Of a stretch of DNA of 6,412 nucleotides, positions 1 through 6,085 are shown in pieces. The notes under the pieces were generated by a model. It did not search any database. It was not told the DNA's origin and saw nothing but the letters and a program-made list of their open reading frames with translations. The position numbers and the translations under genes were made by a program. Every line of letters begins with the position of its first letter. Positions within the stretch are counted from its first letter, which is position 1. The stretch spans positions 1 through 6,412 of the forward strand of contig CAZWUZ010000222.1 of the NCBI GenBank assembly GCA_964637655.1, written 5' to 3'. The stretch is from CAZWUZ01 sp964637655 [NCBI: uncultured bacterium] (lineage in GTDB: Bacteria; DAOPZR01).

Positions 1-2101
1 CGCCGAAGCCGACGTCGGCGGTCAGCGCGCAGCTGACATGCGGGTCGCCCGCGTCGGGAAGCGCCCAGCGCACCGCCTGCTCCCAGAAGCGCGTGTAGCC
101 GTTCCACCCGGGCCACGCCTGCGCCCAGCGCGACCCGGCATCGGAGGCGAAGGCAACCGACTTGCCCAGCCCGCTGCGGATGGCGGTCAGCAGCGGGTCG
201 TCCTTGTCGGTGGTGAGCAGCACATCCGCCTGCGGCTTGGGCGAGGTGCCGACATAGCCGAGGAGTTGCGGCAGCGCGGCGGCGTCGAGCCCGCGCAGGA
301 TGTCGTGCGTGCGCCCGGGGACCGGGGTGAAGGGCTCCTCGATAATTGCCTTCTTGACCGCCAGCAGCGTCTCGCGCGTGAAGATGCGCGGGATATCGGC
401 GATTTCGCGCGTGACGTAGGCGCGGCCGCCGCCGGCATCAGCCATCTCCTGCATGAGTTGCACATTGGCGTCGCTGCCGATGGAGACCGAGGTGACGGAA
501 ATCCCCGCTGCACGCATGGCGGTGGCGATGCCGATATGGTCGCCCCCCGCGGTACAGCCGTCGGAGAGCATGATGACGTGCTTGTTCATCGCCGGGATGG
601 AGTCGAGCCACTCGCGTGCCTTCTGCAGCGAGGGGAATAGGTTGGTGCCGCCCCCCGGCTGCAGCGCGCCGATGGCGTCGCTGACGCGGCTGACGGAATT
701 GAGCGGGCCGAAGGGGACAACCTCAAAGGCGGCATCATCGAAGCCGAGCACGCCGATGTAGTCGCCCGGGGCGAGCAGTTCCGCGGTGAGCACTGCGCCC
801 TTCTTGGCAAGTTCCAGCTTGGTCAGCCCGTTTTCGGTCATGCACATCGAACCCGACTTGTCGATGCAGAAGACGAGCGCGGAAGCGGGCATTTCGCGGC
901 GGTTGCGCAGGTCCATCGTCACCGGCAGGACTTCCTCGACCGGGGTGCGGTAGTAGCCGCCGGGACCGAAACTCTGCGGCCCGCCGAGCATGAGCAGCCC
1001 GCCGCCGCCGTCGCGCACGTAGGCGCGCAGGTTCTCCATGCCGCGGTTGCCGATATCGGTTGCCGGGATATTGGCGAGGATGACGGCATCGTAGGCGCGC
1101 AGGTCGCGCAGGGTGGGGGGGAGCGCGGTGCCGGCGGTGGTGTTGACCCCGAATTTCGCCACGGCGAGCGCGCGCGCGACCCCGTCCGCCTCGGCGGCGG
1201 CATCAGCAACGATGAGCACGCGCGGCGGCCCGTCCGCCTGCACGAACGCCTCGCGGGTATTGTTCTGCGGCACGGCATCGCCCTGCGTCTCGACCTGCGC
1301 GCGGAAGTGGTGGAAACCCGGTTCCGTGACGGTGAGCGGCAGCGCCGCGGCGACCTCGCCGCCACCCGCGTGCGGGAAACGGTAGCGGTCAATGAGCGCG
1401 CCGTCACGGTAGAGCGAGAGGACGAGGGTGTCGGGACGCGCGCTGTGGATGACGACGCGCGCTTCGAAGGGCTGGTCGACGCGCGCCTGGCGCGGCAGGT
1501 CGAAGCCGCTGAGCGCGGCGAGGTCGCCGGCGCGCGCGGGGAGCGGCAGCAGGTCGAGTTCGGCACCGGCAGCAAGCAGTTCCTCCGCGGCGGCGGCCGC
1601 GTCGCCGCGGTTCTCGCGTCCGTCGCTGATAAGCACGAGTCGCGCACCGTAGCCGCGCGGGACGAGCGAGGCGGCGAGGCGCAGCGCGTCGGCCGGGTTG
1701 CTCGCCTCGGCATTGAGCGTGCGGCGGTCGACCGGCATGGTGGTGCGCCCGGGCGCCTTGAGCACCAGCGCGCGGTCGCCGAAGACGACGGTGCCGTAGA
1801 GTGCGGACGGGGGCATGGCGGCGGCGGCGCGGCGGATGGCGTGCTCCGCGGCGGCGGCGGCGCGCGGATCGGCGCTCAGCGACTGGTCGAGCACAAAGAC
1901 GGTGCAGAGGTCGGTGCGCGGCTGGTCCCAACGCAGGCCGGCGGCGGCGACAATGAGCAGCGCCAGCAGCACGAGGCGCAGCCAGAACGAAGCGCGGCGA
2001 CGCGCCGGGGCGAGCGCGGTGAAGGTGTGGCGGTGCAGCCAGAGCATGAGCGGCACGAGCAGGAAGAGGAGCAGGAAGAGGGGGCGAGAAAAGGCGATCA
2101 T
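1..2101 (-). CDS. Large membrane protein with two VWA-type domains and a GATase1-like domain (C-terminus outside window)
   Basis: An open frame of 700 codons runs from the ATG at 2101 to the left edge with no stop, so the protein is incomplete. Two hydrophobic helices (about residues 7-21 and 40-56) resemble the BatA-type N-terminal anchor. A first VWA-like domain has MIDAS-type D72-x-S74-x-S76 and LISDGREN around D160. A beta-rich stretch ending in DAVPQNN (about 275-281) follows. Residues about 292-390 match the putative glutamine-amidotransferase-like family (PF07090 type), with GGGLLMLGGPQSFGPGGYY around M371. No catalytic Cys is visible there, so it is probably structural. A second, fuller VWA domain has D414-x-S416-x-S418, T486 in GGGTN and D514 in LSDG. 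The start overlaps the preceding stop as ATGA and has no clear Shine-Dalgarno sequence. The order of domains is known in MoxR-linked proteins. The role, probably extracytoplasmic binding or assembly, is inferred. The frame was checked at several points and shows no frameshift. Confidence 0.9.
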   Translation of the reverse strand, partial: MIAFSRPLFLLLFLLVPLMLWLHRHTFTALAPARRRASFWLRLVLLALLIVAAAGLRWDQPRTDLCTVFVLDQSLSADPRAAAAAEHAIRRAAAAMPPSALYGTVVFGDRALVLKAPGRTTMPVDRRTLNAEASNPADALRLAASLVPRGYGARLVLISDGRENRGDAAAAAEELLAAGAELDLLPLPARAGDLAALSGFDLPRQARVDQPFEARVVIHSARPDTLVLSLYRDGALIDRYRFPHAGGGEVAAALPLTVTEPGFHHFRAQVETQGDAVPQNNTREAFVQADGPPRVLIVADAAAEADGVARALAVAKFGVNTTAGTALPPTLRDLRAYDAVILANIPATDIGNRGMENLRAYVRDGGGGLLMLGGPQSFGPGGYYRTPVEEVLPVTMDLRNRREMPASALVFCIDKSGSMCMTENGLTKLELAKKGAVLTAELLAPGDYIGVLGFDDAAFEVVPFGPLNSVSRVSDAIGALQPGGGTNLFPSLQKAREWLDSIPAMNKHVIMLSDGCTAGGDHIGIATAMRAAGISVTSVSIGSDANVQLMQEMADAGGGRAYVTREIADIPRIFTRETLLAVKKAIIEEPFTPVPGRTHDILRGLDAAALPQLLGYVGTSPKPQADVLLTTDKDDPLLTAIRSGLGKSVAFASDAGSRWAQAWPGWNGYTRFWEQAVRWALPDAGDPHVSCALTADVGFG
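2098..2101 (-). promoter_or_regulatory. ATGA stop/start overlap (translational coupling)
   Basis: The TGA of the BatA-like gene (2100-2098) and the ATG of the double-VWA gene (2101-2099) overlap as ATGA. The bases just upstream on the coding strand (GGCTGTTCACCGT) contain no purine-rich ribosome binding site. Re-initiation by the terminating ribosome is therefore the likely way the downstream gene is translated. Confidence 0.75.
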
Positions 2102-3897
2102 ACGGTGAACAGCCGCCGGTGATAGATCCACCACTCCGCGAGAAGGGTGAGACAGGCAAGCAGGATGAAGAAGGGCCACATCTCGGTCAGCGCCTCGCGG
2201 CGCGGCGCGCCGGCGGCGGCGCCATCTTCCGGCGCGGGCGCCACGTGGAGGTTGGCATCCTGCTCACTGTGTAGCGACACGGCAACGACCGGCTCGCCGG
2301 TCTCCTGCAGCCGGTAGAAGCCCGCCAGTTCGGTCGCGGCAGTCGCGCCGTCCTGTAGTGGCGTGCTGCTGCCGTCAGGGCGGATGACCGCGGTGCCGTA
2401 ATCGGTCGGGTTGGTCCAGCGCGCGGCCGGGGGCCAGGCGAGGATGGAGCGGGGATCATGGCCGCGCGCCCAGGTCATCAGGTCGGCGAGAAAGACAGGG
2501 AAGGCGACGCGATAGGGAAAATCGCTGGCGCTGAGGGCGAAGCCGCAGACGATGCTGTGCTGCCCGTTGTCACTGCGTTCCACGGCCAGCGGGCCCTGCG
2601 CGCCGCGTACGAGGACGCGCCCGACCGCGGGGAAGTCGAGGCGTCGGCTCTCCGCGATGAAGAGGCGGGTGAGGTTGCAACGGGCGAAGGGGCCGCTGAC
2701 GCGGTCCCAGGCGACCACCTGCGGCTGGCGGGCAAGCGAATCACCGGCCCCGAAGGTGCCGGGACGCGGGGCGAAGATGCAGTGCGCGCCTGGGAGGTCC
2801 GCGGGCGGGCCGTCTTTCTCCCAGATGGCGAGATCGAAGGCGCGCGGCGCCAGTTTGATGGACGGGTGGACATTGGCGTAGGCGATGCCGGGCCAGCGCT
2901 GCAGCGCGCGCGCAGCGATGGCGTCAAAGCGGCCGACATAGACGACGCGCAGCGGCTGCGCCGGCTGCAGCAGGAGGTAGGCGCTGTTGTCCTCGGGCAG
3001 GGCATCGGGCGGGTCGAGTTCCACCTGCAGGGCGGCGGCGCCGGACGGGGCGGGGAGGGAGAAAACCGCTGCCTGCCGCTCACGCGGGGCGAGATGCAGT
3101 TCGCGCGCCTCGACCAGGTTGCCGTTGACGTAAACACGCAGCATGGCGGCAGCCGGCACCCCGCCGTAATTGGCGGCTGCCGCCATCAGTTCGGCCGGCG
3201 CGCCGGGACGCTGCTGCCGCAGGTCGGCGGCAACGACCGCAAGGTTGGCCTGCGGGGTGCCGACGGGGAGCCAGGTCATGCGCACGGGGGCGGGGATGCC
3301 GAGCGGCTCCGTCTCGCCGTCACCGTCGCTGAGCAGGTAGGCATAGCGCTCGGGCGCATGCGCGAGCAGTTGCTGTGCGAGGAGCAGGGCGCCGGTGCGG
3401 TCGCCGCGCCCGGCCGGCACGATGGCGCGCATCGCGGCGGTCAGTTCGCGCTCGTTGTCGGCATTGCTGAGCAGCAGGCGCGGCTGCGGCGCGGTCACCA
3501 TCAGCGTGACATTGTCCTGCGGCCCGATGCCGGCGATCAGTTGCCGTGCCTTCGCCACCGCCAGTTGCAGGCGGGTGTTGTCCCCCTCGCGCGTACGCAT
3601 CGAGGCGGAATTATCGATGATGAGCAGGATGTCGCGTCCGAAGACCGTGCCGGCGGGAAGATAGGGGCGGGCGAAGGCGATGGCGAGCAGGGTGATGACC
3701 AGCAGTTGCAGAAGCAGAAGCAGGTGGCGGCGCAGACGCTGCCAGAGGGTGTTGGCCTGCGCATCGAGGCAGACGCGCCGCCAGAGCAGGGTGCTGGAAA
3801 TCGCGCGGCGGTCGCGGCGCAGCTTGAGCATGTAGAGGAGCATGACGGGCGGGAGAAAGGCGAGGAGCCAGAGCCCGGCAGGTTCGAGAAAGGCCAT
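2098..3897 (-). CDS. BatA-like membrane protein with one VWA domain
   Basis: A 599-residue protein. I chose the ATG at 3897, not the longer open frame from 4020, because MAFLEPAGLWLL begins the typical BatA-type N-terminal domain and overlaps the DUF58 stop; the 41 residues before it are Arg/Pro/Ala-rich and lie inside the DUF58 gene. Hydrophobic helices lie at about 8-23 and 58-76. The VWA domain follows, with MIDAS residues D95-x-S97-x-S99 (DNSAS), T168 in DRTGA and LLSDGDGE at about 188-195. A long region contains DALPEDN, a motif like the DAVPQNN of the next protein. A C-terminal helix lies at about 573-592, followed by basic HRR. The predicted topology puts the VWA domain outside the cytoplasm. 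Known relatives sit in MoxR/Bat operons, and metal-dependent protein binding through the MIDAS is inferred. It is shorter than, but homologous in plan to, its downstream neighbour. Confidence 0.92.
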   Translation of the reverse strand: MAFLEPAGLWLLAFLPPVMLLYMLKLRRDRRAISSTLLWRRVCLDAQANTLWQRLRRHLLLLLQLLVITLLAIAFARPYLPAGTVFGRDILLIIDNSASMRTREGDNTRLQLAVAKARQLIAGIGPQDNVTLMVTAPQPRLLLSNADNERELTAAMRAIVPAGRGDRTGALLLAQQLLAHAPERYAYLLSDGDGETEPLGIPAPVRMTWLPVGTPQANLAVVAADLRQQRPGAPAELMAAAANYGGVPAAAMLRVYVNGNLVEARELHLAPRERQAAVFSLPAPSGAAALQVELDPPDALPEDNSAYLLLQPAQPLRVVYVGRFDAIAARALQRWPGIAYANVHPSIKLAPRAFDLAIWEKDGPPADLPGAHCIFAPRPGTFGAGDSLARQPQVVAWDRVSGPFARCNLTRLFIAESRRLDFPAVGRVLVRGAQGPLAVERSDNGQHSIVCGFALSASDFPYRVAFPVFLADLMTWARGHDPRSILAWPPAARWTNPTDYGTAVIRPDGSSTPLQDGATAATELAGFYRLQETGEPVVAVSLHSEQDANLHVAPAPEDGAAAGAPRREALTEMWPFFILLACLTLLAEWWIYHRRLFTV

Positions 3898-3899
3898 CA
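3895..3899 (-). promoter_or_regulatory. TGATG stop/start overlap (translational coupling)
   Basis: The DUF58 stop TGA (3899-3897) shares its last base with the ATG of the BatA-like gene (3897-3895), giving TGATG. The upstream bases ACCTGCTCCGCTG carry no convincing Shine-Dalgarno sequence. This supports both the start choice at 3897 and coupled translation. Confidence 0.75.
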
Positions 3900-4805
3900 G
3901 CGGAGCAGGTGGCGCTGGCGCAGGTAGCGCAGCACGACCGTGTCGAGCGGGTCGGTGGTGAGCAGCCGCGCGTAGGCGCAGCCGGTATCGCGGGCGAGTG
4001 CCGCGAGTTCTTCCGTCCACGCGTCGCGCGCGGAGCGGTAGCGGGCGAAGAGTTCACCCGAGGCGGTCACTTCGACAGTGTGGCCCGTCTCGCAGTCGCG
4101 GAGGAGAAAGTCGCCGGTGAAGGACGGCTCCCACTCGTCGGGGGAGAGCACCTGGAGCAGTGCCGCCTGATAGCCGCGGTAGCGCAGGAATTTCAGCCCG
4201 TCGGCGAGGCCGGCGGGATCAAGGCAGTCAGAGATGATGACGGCGAGGGCATTGCGCGCCGGGCGCGCCGCGTAGCGGCGCAGCGCGGCATTGAGGGCAA
4301 CGGGATGTTCCGGGCGCAGGCCGCGCAGAAAATCGAGCACGCCGAAAATGGAGCGCTTGCCGCGCGTGAGCGGCGTCGCCTGCGGTTCGCCGGTGCGCAG
4401 CGCGCAGACAGCCGCCTGGTCGAGTTGCGCGAGCGCGACATAGGCGAGCGCGGCGGCCAGCTGCCGCGCGTAGGTGAATTTGCCCGGGGTGCCGTAGTCC
4501 ATCGACGGGCTGCAATCGACGAGCAGGTGGAGCGCGAGAGGCGCCTCCTCGTGGAAGAGTTTCAGAAAGAGGCGGTCGAGCCGTGCGAAGGCGTTCCAGT
4601 CGATGAAGCGCGGGTCGTCACCGGGCAGATAGTCGCGGAAATCGGCGAATTCGACCGAGGAACCGTGGCCGCGCGACAGGCGCTTGCCCGGCTGGCTGCT
4701 GCTGCCGAGGCGGCGCGCGACCAGCGCGAGTTGCTCGAGCCGGCGGAAGAACGCCGGGTCAAGCGCGAGCGGGTCAGCAGCGTGCGGCAGCGGCGACTCA
4801 GCCAT
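3897..4805 (-). CDS. DUF58 family protein (soluble, VWA-like)
   Basis: A 302-residue protein with the DUF58 hallmark FADFRDYLPGDDPRFIDW at residues 53-70, preceded by a basic GKRLSRGHGSS segment. A VWA-like fold follows, with D97-x-S99-x-S101 (DCSPS) and ISDCLD around D193. The Thr normally expected in the third MIDAS loop is not evident: the region reads HPVALNAALRRY, so metal binding may be weak or lost. No transmembrane helix is visible, which places it in the cytoplasm and in the short class of DUF58 proteins; longer members carry N-terminal membrane helices. It lies 104 bp after moxR and overlaps the BatA-like gene by one base. DUF58 proteins are regular partners of MoxR ATPases, and an adaptor role between the ATPase and the membrane VWA proteins is inferred. 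The start at 4805 has GAGGG six bases upstream. Confidence 0.93.
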   Translation of the reverse strand: MAESPLPHAADPLALDPAFFRRLEQLALVARRLGSSSQPGKRLSRGHGSSVEFADFRDYLPGDDPRFIDWNAFARLDRLFLKLFHEEAPLALHLLVDCSPSMDYGTPGKFTYARQLAAALAYVALAQLDQAAVCALRTGEPQATPLTRGKRSIFGVLDFLRGLRPEHPVALNAALRRYAARPARNALAVIISDCLDPAGLADGLKFLRYRGYQAALLQVLSPDEWEPSFTGDFLLRDCETGHTVEVTASGELFARYRSARDAWTEELAALARDTGCAYARLLTTDPLDTVVLRYLRQRHLLR

Positions 4806-4809
4806 GCCG

Positions 4810-4893
4810 CACCCTCATCCTGCCTTCTCCCGCGCAGCGGGAGAAGGTGAAGACCCTCTCCCTCCGCCGGAGGGAGAGGGATAGGTGAGGGTG
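4810..4893. repeat. Palindromic intergenic repeat: two perfect hairpins within an outer stem
   Basis: Hairpin A pairs 4823-4833 with 4837-4847 (11 bp perfect, 3-nt loop; arm CCTTCTCCCGC). Hairpin B pairs 4854-4865 with 4869-4880 (12 bp perfect, 3-nt loop; arm CCCTCTCCCTCC). An outer stem pairs CACCCTCA (4810-4817) with TGAGGGTG (4886-4893), 8 bp. The whole can fold as a three-way junction on either strand. The wording CCCTCA...CTCCC...GGGAG...TGAGGG is that of dispersed hairpin repeats common between genes in many GC-rich Gram-negative genomes. It nearly fills the gap between moxR and the DUF58 gene. No T-run follows the hairpins on the minus strand, so it is not an obvious intrinsic terminator. 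Possible roles are an mRNA stability element or translational switch. Confidence 0.85.
4812..4816 (-). promoter_or_regulatory. Ribosome binding site of the DUF58 gene, inside a repeat stem
   Basis: On the minus strand GAGGG ends six bases before the ATG at 4805. It forms part of TGAGGGTG (4817-4810), the downstream arm of the outer stem of the palindromic repeat, which can pair with CACCCTCA (4893-4886). The site may therefore be masked when the transcript folds. Confidence 0.6.
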
Positions 4894-4909
4894 GCGGGCA
4901 GCAGCGAAC

Positions 4910-5893
4910 TCATACCGTTTCGGGGACGGCAGCGAGCAGGTCGCTGACCACGCGGTCGGTGCTGATGCCGGCGGCCTCACCCTCGAAGTTGAGGATGAGG
5001 CGGTGGCGCAGTGCGGGGAGGGCGAAAACGCGCACGTCCTCGACCGCGGCGTGCGTACGCCCGTCGTAGAGAGCGCGCACCTTGGCGGCGAGGGCGAGCA
5101 CTTGCGCGGCGCGCGGGCTGGCGCCGAAACGGACGTACTTCGTCGTAACTTCCGGGGCGTCCGCGGCGGCGGGATGGGTGGCGAGAACGAGGCGGGCGAT
5201 ATAGTCCTGCACGTGCTCCGCCATGAGTACGGTGCGCGCCAGCGCGCCGAGGGCGAGGAACTGCTGCCGGTCGAGTACGCGGTCGACCTGCGGCGGCGCG
5301 CTCCCCGTGGTGCGCGCGATGATACTGCCGAGCGCCGCGGCATCGGGTGAAAGCACGACCAGCTTGAAAAAGAAGCGGTCGAGCTGCGCCTCGGGCAGCG
5401 GGTAGGTTCCCTCCATCTCGATGGGGTTCTGCGTGGCGAGCACGAAGAAGGGCTCATCGAGTTTGAAATGCTCGCCCGCCACGGTGACACTGTGTTCCTG
5501 CATCGCCTCGAGCAGCGCCGATTGCGTCTTGGGGGTGGCGCGGTTGATCTCGTCGGCGAGGACGAGCGAGGCAAAGAGCGGGCCGCGGCGGAAGGTGAAG
5601 GCGCGTTTGCCGCCCTCCTCCGTGATGAGGTGGGTGCCGGTGATGTCGGCGGGCATCAGGTCGGGCGTGAACTGGATGCGCGAGAAGGGGAGGTCGAGCG
5701 CCTGCCCGAGGCAGCGCACCAGCGTCGTTTTGCCCAGCCCGGGGACCCCCTCGAGCAGGACATTCCCCTGCGCCAGCATCGCGGTGAGCAGCTGGCCGAT
5801 GAGCTCGTCGTTGCCGACGATGTATTTCCCGACCGCGGCGCGCACCGCGTCGAACTGCGTGCGGAATTCCGTCAATGCCTGCTGCATCTCCAT
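4910..5893 (-). CDS. moxR: MoxR-family AAA+ ATPase
   Basis: A complete 327-residue protein, the usual size for the family. It shows Walker A GVPGLGKTT (residues 49-57, K55), Walker B LVLADEIN (110-117, D114 E115), sensor 1 ATQNP (153-157), the MoxR signature GTYPLPEAQLDRF (162-174) with the likely arginine finger R173, and sensor 2 GASPRAAQ (R261). MoxR ATPases are cytoplasmic oligomers that use ATP hydrolysis to remodel or activate partners, usually together with VWA proteins from the same operon. Here DUF58 and two VWA membrane proteins follow on the same strand. I chose the ATG at 5893, not 5947, because GGGAGA lies seven bases upstream and the 18 extra residues would fall into repeat-containing DNA. 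An in-frame ATG at 5887 is less well spaced. The client protein or process cannot be told from sequence. Confidence 0.96.
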   Translation of the reverse strand: MEMQQALTEFRTQFDAVRAAVGKYIVGNDELIGQLLTAMLAQGNVLLEGVPGLGKTTLVRCLGQALDLPFSRIQFTPDLMPADITGTHLITEEGGKRAFTFRRGPLFASLVLADEINRATPKTQSALLEAMQEHSVTVAGEHFKLDEPFFVLATQNPIEMEGTYPLPEAQLDRFFFKLVVLSPDAAALGSIIARTTGSAPPQVDRVLDRQQFLALGALARTVLMAEHVQDYIARLVLATHPAAADAPEVTTKYVRFGASPRAAQVLALAAKVRALYDGRTHAAVEDVRVFALPALRHRLILNFEGEAAGISTDRVVSDLLAAVPETV

Positions 5894-5900
5894 GGTGTAT

Positions 5901-5906
5901 TCTCCC
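5901..5906 (-). promoter_or_regulatory. Ribosome binding site of moxR
   Basis: GGGAGA on the minus strand stands seven bases before the ATG at 5893. It decides this start over the in-frame ATG codons at 5947 and 5887. Confidence 0.75.
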
Positions 5907-5931
5907 GTGACCGGTAATTGTCTGGAACAGC

Positions 5932-6068
5932 TTTCCCCGCAGAGCACGCAGAGAAAGGCAGGGCAGTTGCTGAAGTGGCGCTGCAGGCAGCGCTACCCGC
6001 GCAGATAACAGTTATTGCGACAGGCAGACCGCGGGCTCTCTGTGTGCTCTGTGTGCGCAGCGGTGAAA
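5932..6068. repeat. Inverted pair of CAGAG-type repeats upstream of moxR
   Basis: The left arm GCAGAGCACGCAGAGA (5939-5954) matches the reverse complement of 6037-6052 (ACAGAGCACACAGAGA) at 14 of 16 bases. Each arm is bordered outside by similar sequence: CTTTCCCCGC on the left, and TTTTCACCGC on the reverse strand of the right arm. The right arm contains a perfect tandem of a 9-base unit, GCACACAGA twice (minus strand, 6054-6037). Repeats of the form TTCACCGCAGAGnCGCAGAG are dispersed between genes in many bacterial genomes, and their function is not established as far as I know. About 82 bp separate the arms. The short open frame across this region (6084-5872, minus) reads through the repeat and is not a gene. 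Confidence 0.7.
5978..6015. repeat. GC palindrome and AT palindrome between the CAGAG arms
   Basis: GCGCTGC (5978-5984) and GCAGCGC (5987-5993) form a perfect 7-bp inverted repeat with a 2-nt spacer. Twelve bases on, ATAAC (6005-6009) and GTTAT (6011-6015) form a 5-bp inverted repeat around one base. The second resembles a small operator half-site pair in an otherwise GC-rich gap, and TGTTAT on the minus strand could serve as a weak -10. I find no convincing -35 partner, so no promoter is called. The symmetry is certain; its function is not. Confidence 0.4.
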
Positions 6069-6085
6069 ATTCAGTGGCAATCATG

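Noticed and set aside
292-390. An active glutamine amidotransferase domain; the figures are residue numbers of the protein encoded at 2101-1.
   Set aside because: The expected nucleophile-elbow Cys and the catalytic His-Glu pair are not visible. The segment fits the GATase1-like domains found in VWA membrane proteins, which are probably non-enzymatic.
919-1713. Minus-strand open frame of 264 codons, and another at 1404-2159, within the double-VWA gene.
   Set aside because: Both are in other frames of the same strand and give Ser/Arg/Pro/Ala-rich products typical of shifted GC-rich coding sequence. The main frame is continuous, so no frameshift needs to be invoked.
1307-2122. Plus-strand open frame of 271 codons opposite the double-VWA gene.
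   Set aside because: Its Arg/Gly/Glu/Gln-rich product has no motifs, while the opposite strand carries the BatA-type anchor, MIDAS and GATase-like motifs in one continuous frame.
2458-3927. Long plus-strand open frame of 489 codons opposite the BatA-like gene.
   Set aside because: It lies wholly antisense to a gene with clear domains. Its product is a Gly/Arg/Glu-rich composition with no recognisable fold, as expected from GC-rich antisense frames lacking stops.
3909-4850. Plus-strand open frame of 313 codons opposite the DUF58 gene.
   Set aside because: It is antisense to a well-supported DUF58 gene, runs into the hairpin repeat, and shows no domain motif.
4810-4893. The hairpin repeat as an intrinsic terminator after moxR.
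   Set aside because: Neither hairpin is followed by a T-run on the minus strand, and the following genes appear functionally linked to moxR. A partial effect on transcription cannot be excluded.
5932-6068. The CAGAG repeats as a CRISPR array.
   Set aside because: There are only two degenerate units in inverted orientation, with no regular direct repeats and spacers and no cas genes nearby.
5872-6084. Minus-strand open frame of 70 codons between the tail protein and moxR.
   Set aside because: It translates the CAGAG repeat (SPLRTQSTQRARG) and overlaps the moxR start. Such peptides are a known artefact of this repeat type, and no ribosome binding site supports it.
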